Below are positions 56,291 through 64,000 of a stretch of 64,000 nt of DNA, in pieces; within the stretch, counting starts at the first letter, position 1, and every line of letters begins with the position of its first letter. Source of the DNA: Tricholomella constricta (Eukaryota > Basidiomycota > Agaricomycetes > Agaricales > Lyophyllaceae); assembly GCA_013368375.1 (NCBI GenBank), contig JAACJP010000001.1, positions 2,604,001 through 2,668,000 on the forward strand, given 5' to 3'. The translations under genes and the position numbers were made by a program. The notes below the pieces were generated by a model, which saw only the letters and a list, made by a program, of their open reading frames with translations, did no database searches and was not told the DNA's origin.

Positions 56291-57705
56291 TTATCTATCA
56301 CAACTTTCGCTGCGTACCTCGCCGGTCCACATACGCTTCATCCTATGGACGCCCTCCTTAGCAAACGCGACCGTATCGTACAAGACACGCTCTCCAACCG
56401 TTTCTTGCCGTTTCTGAAGACGCCAGCGCGCTTTACCTACGTCGATTTGCGCTCTAGCCTTGAGCCAATACTTCATCGACATCTCAGCGTCAGGACGTTG
56501 TCGGAAATCAGAGGTCTTCATGAAATCAATCAAGCCTGTAAGGAAGTCGAGCCCTTGGTATACCTGGGAGCTCCAATGCTCAGTAAGTCGTCGTCACAGG
56601 CTCGAATTGACAATCAAACCTGGTAAAAATCTTTATAAAAGACGTTGCCTAACGTGAAGACGTCGATCTTGAAAGGATCATAAGGATCGCGACTCTTGTA
56701 CTCTGGAGGGTCCCCGTCACGTCCACCGAATTTCCTGATGAGGCGGGGCTGGCCTGGAGAGAGCCGAACGGAGCAGTCGAAGTCGATAATGACATAGCGG
56801 ACAGGGTTATCTATTCGGGCGAGGGGAGATATCGGGGTCACACCATCGGGCTTACAGTGATGGGCTACAAGATGCCATCCGGAAGGAAGTATCGGGCGGG
56901 CGTCCATCATGATGTTCTGGGTAGTCAAATCACTAGTAAGTGCTTTGAGCTCAAGGAAAGGGTCAAGACGGAAAGATAAACGTACCCATGAGCGACAAGC
57001 TGTTTGTGTATAAATTCCATTCCCTGCTTCGATTCAGTACGAGGACCTCCACAGATAAAATCCATGATTACCTCAAGCATTTGGGTCACAAAATCAACGA
57101 CCTCGCCAACGGCCCCAAATTCCGGTTCGTCATACGACCTCAAAGACGGCATGACAATGTATTCGACTTTGGGTAAGATGGGGTCTTTGAAGCTATCCCA
57201 GATAGGCACGCAATGGTTCATTGGGTCGCGGAGCATAGCAGCGGATGATAGGTATTTTGCAATTTTAACCTCGTCCGTGACTTCCCTGGGGTTGATTCGC
57301 TTGATGCACACAATGACCTGATCGGTAAGTCTTCGTGCATCAAGAATCATGGGTAACTGTGAAGACAGTCAAGTAGGATCAATACAGAGTGAATCAACAT
57401 ACAACTGTCTCGATAGAATCATCGCAATAAGCGGGATCGATGTCCATGTTCAGCCAGGATGGGGTCCATCCAGGCGCATATCGAGAACGGAGTTGATATC
57501 CTTTTGAAAGTAAAAACTGGTAACGGTCTCCCCATAGTTGTTCATGTTCATTCAGAACCGTCTGATACTCGTAGAGTTGCCGGAGCTGAAGCGCCAAACC
57601 ATGACTCGGGGAGCTGAGAAAAGGTCGATCAGATGGAGATGAGGCTACCGGCTGCGCATATCCAGGGTGATCGGATGCAGAGAATGGCATTAATTTTGAC
57701 GCCAT
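56291..57705 (-). CDS. protein-kinase-like protein, right copy, intact, 403 aa
   Basis: Five exons on the minus strand: 57705-57403, 57356-57072, 57023-56986, 56932-56620 and 56563-56291 (TAA), with matching phases. It starts MASKLMPFSASDHPG. A helical N-terminal region (QLRQLYEYQTVLNEHEQLW) and GYQLRSRYAPGWTPSW precede the kinase-like fold. The N-lobe lysine is in VIVCIKRINP, with no clear Gly-rich loop. The catalytic loop is AHGDLTTQNIMMD (HGD instead of HRD, Asn kept), the metal site is IDFDCSVRL (DFD instead of DFG), then DPPEYKS and DVFTLGNVFY. The C-terminus is helical and basic (ARWRLQKRQETVGERVLYD). This is a divergent agaricomycete kinase-like family; whether it phosphorylates anything is unknown. 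Divergent from the coiled-coil gene 280 bp away. Confidence 0.85.
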
Positions 57706-57985
57706 ACTGTACCCTTGAGCCTTGGACTCGAGCCAACTGCCGCCTTACGGATACACGAGGCAAGGTTCGAAACGCGGCGATGACATAATACCACCATTCA
57801 AATATTCATGCCGAGGATGACCTTCTGTTTTCATCCACAACATGTCGTTCTTACTGACATTTGACCTGACACTTGGGCCTGACAGCTGAATCCCTGACAG
57901 AAACGTTGAAGCCTCGTGCCTTTTGGAATCTCAGTTAAATAATGGTCTTGATTTATCGTCTATCGTTCTGCACCAATCGTTCACA
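57706..57985. promoter_or_regulatory. shared divergent promoter region, right pair
   Basis: 280 bp between opposite start codons. Spacing matches the left pair. Confidence 0.55.
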
Positions 57986-59124
57986 ATGTCTGCGGAAACC
58001 AATTTCAACTATATAATTGGGGGGCTCTCCATCCTCACCATCATATACTCTGCGCACATCATTCTCGACAGGTTTTTACCTAAGACTCAAATGGAATTTT
58101 TCGATTCTCTGCTCTCGGACACCAAGGACATCTACACTAGGGCATGCGCAGAAAAATTGCTGTCCGATGACCTCTCCAGGACTGCAAAGATACAACTTCA
58201 GAAGTATATCTTTATTGCTCCATCAAATTTCTGCCCATCATTTAACGTATTCTTAGATACGAAGGCCAAGCGGACGTTCTCCGCGTCGTCAAATACTGCA
58301 GTTCATCTCTGATGGATGTCCTGATCGTATTTGCCAGCGGGCACTGGAACAAGGTCGCTCACCTCAAAAAAGAGCTAATGGACTTGAGAAGAAAATTGGT
58401 GACGGCCAGCCAGGAGGCAAGGGATCGCCGTGAAGCCGAGGAAGCCGAAGACGGAGCAGTCTTTGACGCGTCGTCAATCCCTCATGCGCAACAGAACAAC
58501 CAAACTGTGTTAAGTGTGTTGCATTTATTGCTTTTCCTCCCAAAGACTCATAAGAGTTTATCATCGAAGAAATTCCTCAGACTCGCAACGGGCCGATCGT
58601 CAAACTGACTATTATCGCGGAGCGTGCGAACGTCCATGCCGGTATGTTATCACTAGGGATGGCTCGTAATACTTGCATCGTGTTATTCAACTTGTGTCGT
58701 AGGAAATCCATTCTCCCTTCCACCCTCATCTCCAAATGGTCGCGAATCACCTCCAGGACATTGTAGTGCCTGTATCTGTTCTTTGGTCCAGTCATCGACG
58801 GAATTATTTGGTCGAACAAGCAGAGCATCATCATTATCCGATGTTCAGCCCCAGGATGAAGACAGAAATCAACGATCTTTATCGGATTTTGAAGCGCCCA
58901 GCCGCTCTTCGACACTGGTAGAAAATCCTTCTCCTCCGAAAATCCCATTCTGGCGTCGATCTTTCACAGGAAAATGGGTCAGCTCAGGGAACGCACAGTC
59001 TTTTACGGATCTTGAAGAAGCTATACCTGCACCCCGACCCGCTTGCACCACTATTCTTTTCGATGATCTCAAGGCTCGTGATGAACCACTGGAGATGGAT
59101 ATCACGTCGACTCTCCCCATCTAG
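57986..59124 (+). CDS. membrane-anchored coiled-coil protein, right copy
   Basis: Exon 1, 57986-58203, begins MSAETNFNYIIGGLSILT and forms one hydrophobic span (IIGGLSILTIIYSAHIIL) near the N-terminus, followed by FLPKTQMEFFDSLLSDTKD. Exon 2 starts at 58257 after a GT-AG intron and encodes a charged coiled coil (HLKKELMDLRRKLVTASQ, then EARDRREAEEAED) to about 58509. A third exon ends at 58641; its acceptor is uncertain. The last exon, 58703-59124 (TAG), is Ser/Pro-rich with a Cys cluster (GHCSACICSLV), PKIPFWRR and RDEPLEMDITST. The family is not known to me. Layout suggests a single-span membrane protein with a cytosolic coiled coil, possibly the partner of the neighbouring kinase-like protein because the two are duplicated together. 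Confidence 0.7.
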
Positions 59125-60729
59125 ACGATTTCATTTTTAGTCATAGTAGATAGGCAGGCATGTGTGAGTTGGCGCTAGTCGCCAGGCCTCCAGCAGGCTG
59201 CGAGGCCAATTGGGAACGGGTCACCAAACGGCCTCACTGGTGTCTTTCTGTCAAAAAAAGATGCGAGTTGGGGAATAACGAGGATTCTTGTACATACCTG
59301 TCGATGTCGATAGTTATGTAGCCGAGTAGATTATTTATTGAGCTCCTTCGTATTTAATCCCCCCCCCGCCCCGCGCGCTCTAGGGCTGAAGGACCCAGCC
59401 GCCGATCTTTAACGTTTATGGAATGATCTCTTTGATGAGGCTTTTGATGGCGGCCCGCCAAAGTTCTCCGCGACCGACCCTTCACTTTTCCAATCAGACG
59501 TTATTTGCAGACTGTCAAGCTTTCTCACTTTAGATAAAAGGCAGTGAACACAACATAGCTTCGTTCGTTTAAAGTCACTAATTTAGGAGAAAACGTTTCG
59601 TATGTGCCGAACACCACGGGTCAGCCACGAACTGACACGGCAGTTTAATCTCTGGACCTACAAGACCACATCATAGCCCAGTGAGTGCACCAGCGTTTGC
59701 GGTAACCTTGATAGCGATGGTCGGAATTCTCGTAAACGGCGTGTAATCCAAACTTAACGCGTCGTAGCATTGGGACCGCTGCGGGTAATACATCCATTTG
59801 TCCATTGGACTAAGATCTCATGATAAATTTCCACGAACAAGGGTAAAAGAAAGGCCACTGAACGTGCAGTAAAATCCCCGATAGGAGCACTCAAGTCTGC
59901 ACTGACCGCCGATCAGTGCATTCCGAATGTGAATGCCTCTCTCCTTAGTCGATAAAAATCAAGGTTAGACTACCTGGTGCAAGTCCTTGTGAAATATATT
60001 CCTTAATTCGTAAGTACGACCATTACATTTCGGTGGATCACTGCCGCGAACACCAGTCTGGAGAGGGTCGGACGGAGCAATCAAAATCGATGAGCTGCTG
60101 ATTGTGGATGTCAAATGACCAAAATGTTCATACGGGGTTTCGCCAGCGGGAACGAAAAACGCATTTCCGACGCGTCGAAAAAATGTGATCCATGCATGTG
60201 TCGCCTAAGAAGAGAGGAAGCCGTGACGATCGAGCAAGAGAAATGGAATAAAATTGTACTGCGGCCTATAACAGATAGGTGATAAAACCGATGTTTATGG
60301 ATCGATAGCAGTCCGCGGCAGGTGAAGGCAGGGATAAAGAATTTGAAGTGTTGTTATCAAACATCCTGCAGCCCGAGTGCGTTTGTCGCGCTTCCTGGAC
60401 CACATGATCTCAGCTCCTGTGTCAAAGAATGGACATTTCCGACGAGGCTGGGATAAGGGTTAAAGGGATTTGAAAGACCAAAATGTTATTCAAGTTGCTT
60501 ACCTCCATGTCCGCGTCACTCGTTCTCTGTTCTTGTGGGCATCAAGTTCTAATCAACAGAAGATTCGGCGGTTAAGTCTCCCGCCAATCGATTAGAAACG
60601 GAACTTATGTGTATATATCACCCAATGGCAATAGGTCAATTATGCGTTTGTGCATTCAAATATCAGGGATTGTTTGGTAACAACATGTTATGCAAACAAC
60701 CCGCCAAATCCCTCCTCCTGTAATCGCGA
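59125..60729. other. relic region between the right pair and the RRP7 pseudogene
   Basis: About 59535-59960 is a diverged copy of 55797-56250. About 59970-60110 shows scraps of the kinase-like coding strand (cggtggatcactgccgcg, gagggtcggacggagcaatc). No intact frame. Together they look like the remains of a third kinase-like unit. Confidence 0.6.
59970..60110 (-). pseudogene. kinase-like exon relic
   Basis: Matches, with gaps, the exon 4 region of the right kinase-like gene (about 56630-56810): the stretch for IDFDCSVR/GQPRL/GGRDGDPPE is still recognisable but shifted and cut. Not coding. Confidence 0.55.
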
Positions 60730-61556
60730 ATGGCGCCTCCAACTTCTCTCAGTGGATTCGCTGTCGTCCCGGTCTCCTGTTCATACACTATATATACCGA
60801 TCGAGCACACGCAGGCTGAAAATAGGCGGCCAAAAATGCATGAGCAGATGGCCGAACCTTCTTTATGGTCAATATCCCGCCAGATGTCCGACGGAGCGAG
60901 AGTTATCGCAGCTATATTGCGGGACGGTGGAGAGGGTCGTATCTCACTTGGACACAGTGAAACCTCATTACGAAGGCAGTGGCAGCGATGAGGAGATGGA
61001 GAATACACCAGATCTGCTCTGACTACCAAACCCGTCAGGTCTCGACTCATTACGGTCGCCACTGGGTACGGTCGGGGAGCTTGCAGACTCGTCAATACTT
61101 ATGTACGAGCACGAGCTGCGGAAGACGAAACAAAAATCGAAGTACCGGAAACGCGAGGTGATCGTTGGTGATGGTGACTTCCGGCGTCCAGAAAGGCGAT
61201 GTCGTGGGCATTTGGGTACGTTTCATCAGAACGTTGCCATCGCATCCAGGACTACTTATGCGAGGCGGGGAGTATGGGAAAACACTCGGTCGCGGGTGTG
61301 GAGCAAACAGTTCCAGAGGAGCGGGCAGACATCAAAACGGATTCGGAATACGAAGAAGGAGGCGAAGGAGAAGAAAGATTTCTATGCATTCCAGAAGGCG
61401 AAAAACAACGCAGCGGCATGTTGTTCTGGATCATCGACTTATGTGTAATGCTGATGGTTTGCAACAGATCTGATGAGGTTGAAGAAGAGATGGGACGAAG
61501 ACAGGGCGAAAGTAGAAGCACTCAACGTGCCTTGGCGGTTCAAGCCGTACAAGTGA
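60730..61556 (+). pseudogene. RRP7 pseudogene
   Basis: Starts like RRP7 (atggcgcctccaacttctct) and ends with the same basic and KRWDE-coding blocks. In-frame stops stand at codons 30 (tga, 60817) and 32. About 210 bp of the middle, equivalent to 48091-48303 of RRP7, are deleted. The RRP7 stop tag has become aag. It keeps an intron-like interval before the last exon, so it arose by DNA duplication, not retroposition. Confidence 0.92.
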
Positions 61557-64000
61557 GGTATATAGCCACATGGAAACAGTTCCTTTTTGGTGCAAGCTCC
61601 CCTTATGGATATTCCTGTCGAATTCCATGAGATCTTCGCCGTATTCCAAGCCACCTGCACGTCATCGGTACACCACGTGGCTGTAATGGGAACTGCGGGG
61701 AACTGCGGGGCAGAGGGTTTTGCAGTCGAGAACTTTTTTTTCGAAGAGCGCTAGTGTGGCGTACGTATGCATCATGATCTGCGGAGCTCGGGACCTATCT
61801 TCCAACACGCGTCCTCCGCATGTTATTTCGCGTATTCTTCAACGTCTATTTGTGGGCACAGACTCGTGTTGTGGTGACGAATGGGATCTTCCGAGCGATG
61901 GTGGAGGCATGCCTGGTGCTCGAGGATCAACGCCGCTTCTCATGGTTTGACGTGTATTCTCCGTCGTTTGACCGATGTGAAATACCCATAATAGCTATGG
62001 TCGGATATCAGCGGAACGGCTCTGAGGAGACCAGGTGGAAAATTCGGATGATCCATGGAAGTACCGTTCTGGGCTGCTTTGGGCAGTCGCCGACCAGAAC
62101 AAGGTCACTCCCTTGCGGTTGTCATGTTCTCGATTATGAAGAAGAGGTTAATTTATAACAAGTGGAGCAATTGGCGTTGAGGTGGACTATAGAGAATCGA
62201 TCAGCAGGGCAGGAGAAGGCTCGTCAATGGTGCTGAGGATTAAATACCAACTTCGGCACTGCCTCGAGAAGTCGCTTCAACTGTGCCATCATCAATCAGC
62301 GATGTATGTGCAACGTGTGACATACCCTCATTGGATGGCCTTGCGGTATACCATCGCTCTAGGAAAGGCCCCTGAAAACTGTTTGGAAATACATCCGAAT
62401 CTCAGTCTGGCCTCCATTCTGTAGGCGATATGATCCAGAAATGACAGCCATATGTAACAATTGAACCAGGTTGGCTTGCTGGCGGCGTCTCTGAAGATTC
62501 ACTGTATATCGAACGGCTGACTGAGGGAGTTGACAGGAATATATCTCACCGGCAGGAACAGAAACAGCTCCCATTTGCTTTTTCGACCCATACTAATCGC
62601 AGGTGATCCGACAAGGTATGGACCAACCAATTGACTCTTTACATGGTCAATAATCCGGTACAGTTGAAAACTCATGGAAACACTCTCTACGAGAAGGCAT
62701 GGTGTCTCGGCAAAAATCAAGTGCATTCGCTGGAGACGGGAGACGCCGAGAAATAAGTCAACGATACGTACGTTAGCCCCAGCCGTTGCATTGAAAGCTC
62801 ATGCCATTCACTTATCACATCATGGATCGATAGTCCTCGTCTTCCCTTAATCATGATGCTATGTATGTCACTACGTCTACCGGCGAGACCACTGATCTTC
62901 GATTACATTTTTTAAAGTGGGCACACGAACGCTCATGAGCGGATGATCATCTGAAACAGCCTTCTATTCTCTCATCATTTTTCCTAAAAAGGCGCTTCTT
63001 GTTGGATTTCACAACTTATATCGCTTCTCGTGGCCAGGGACTGGCTCAAACACATGGAGTGATGTATTTCTGTATTTATACCCTTTATTCTCCTCACGTC
63101 CGATGCACTCTGTTCCGCATCGCAACCCGTTGCGTACGTTCCAAGTGATTATATCTCGAATTATTCGGTCGGATTATACAGATCTTATAGGCGGCGACAT
63201 GATGAACGAGTTCCTTGTATTTTTCTCCTATCCCTCTCCGACCAGGCCTGCCAACGCCACAGATAAAATGGACATCACGTCAATGCTCAGCGACCCTGTG
63301 ATACTAACTATAAACCGGCCCACGTTTTCTCGCTGCCCTCCCATTACATTATTTGTACGATTTACACCCGGGTGTTTCTCTTTGCAATTCACGTATATAC
63401 ACATTCTCCACGTCTTCGCTAGCCATGCATTCTTCAATGGAGAAGTTTAACAGTTGAAGCGACAATGCGCGTACCCATGCGCGACGAGATGTTTGTGCAG
63501 CGAGTTCCATACCCTGTTTGTCCTCAACGCACGCCATTGATTGGAGGAAATTACAAGCGATGCTCGTGATGAACCGTCGGAGATGGATATTACTTCGATT
63601 TGCGCGTAGTCCTTTGAAACCCTGTGAACAGCTCCTTACTCGAGTCCATTTTCCCGCGCATTTGTACTTCTTGACTTCCATAGCTGGACTCTCCTTGTTC
63701 ATGTCAACAATTGATCCTTCTTAACCGATTGCCTCTGTACTTGACCAACAATTATCGCTATCGATATGATATAGTTATTTTTTTTAACTCGATTGCTATT
63801 GATCGTATGTGGCGCAGTCGAGGGTCCTCCGGTTCGCTCATGCACGAACACATAGTTAAAATTTTGCTTGACGTTGTCTACTCGTGCTGCAATGTTATGC
63901 AGTAACCTTGTAGCGATGATTGCAAACGATGTAAGGTATCCGCCAAGCCGCCACAAGAATCGAACCAGGTTGGCTTGCCGCCCGGAAATCTGTTCAAGGA
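61557..64000. other. duplicated RRP7 flank and pair relics
   Basis: 61557 to about 62800 is the diverged copy of the RRP7 downstream flank. Beyond that only short open frames and relics occur (see 63469-63610); no gene supported to the window end. Confidence 0.55.
63469..63610. pseudogene. chimeric relic of the kinase-like and coiled-coil genes
   Basis: 63474-63525 resembles the kinase-like exon 3 and its donor on the minus strand (cgtacccatg.gcgac.ag.tgtttgtg). 63558-63609 resembles the plus-strand 3' end of the coiled-coil gene (gctcgtgatgaacc...gagatggatat.ac). The two now lie next to each other. Confidence 0.6.

Overview
The window looks like nuclear DNA of a basidiomycete fungus, most likely an agaricomycete. 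The evidence is compact genes with many GT-AG introns of about 45-65 nt and CTAAC-type branch sites, families typical of mushroom-forming fungi (a TmpA-like membrane flavoprotein, an F-box family, a Marasmius-agglutinin-type lectin/protease, an agaricomycete kinase-like family), and a Ty1/copia and a Tad-like LINE element. I saw no rRNA, tRNA, CRISPR or prokaryotic features. Gene models below were spliced by eye; exon phases were checked by hand.

Layout. 1-849: 3' end of a neurofibromin/IRA-type RasGAP. 1194-4448: 947-aa coiled-coil protein of unknown role. 5600-7497: RGS-like membrane protein. 7873-9370 (-): stomatin/prohibitin-type SPFH protein. 10694-11948 (-): TAF11. 12159-17782: young, apparently intact copia retrotransposon. 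18134-26234: F-box protein gene split inside its F-box exon by a full-length LINE (18183-24643). 29157-31105: TmpA-like membrane oxidoreductase. 32204-38460: nucleoporin Nup192/205. 38616-40072 (-): mitochondrial-type methionine aminopeptidase 1. 40523-41961 (-): 2-oxoglutarate/Fe(II) oxygenase. 44680-46252 (-): beta-trefoil lectin fused to a cysteine-protease domain. 47794-48790: RRP7.

50155-63610 is a duplicated, decaying accessory region. A divergent pair, a protein-kinase-like gene (-) and a short membrane-anchored coiled-coil gene (+), is present twice (50155-55445 and 56291-59124), with relics further right, and RRP7 with its downstream flank has a broken second copy (60730-62800). In the left pair both genes are interrupted inside exons by the same 1,271-bp transposon, in opposite orientations, each with a 2-bp target duplication. 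Removing the element restores the local reading frame in both.

The left and middle parts are mostly housekeeping genes. The recent activity in the window is mobile: a copia element with LTRs differing at one noticed position, a LINE with a perfect 12-bp duplication, and two seemingly identical DNA transposon copies. The most unusual observations are (i) a copia LTR that carries both an intron-containing and an apparently spliced copy of the same segment, (ii) an otherwise intact LINE whose reverse-transcriptase catalytic box reads FVND, and (iii) the duplicated kinase-like/coiled-coil pair with its paired transposon insertions.
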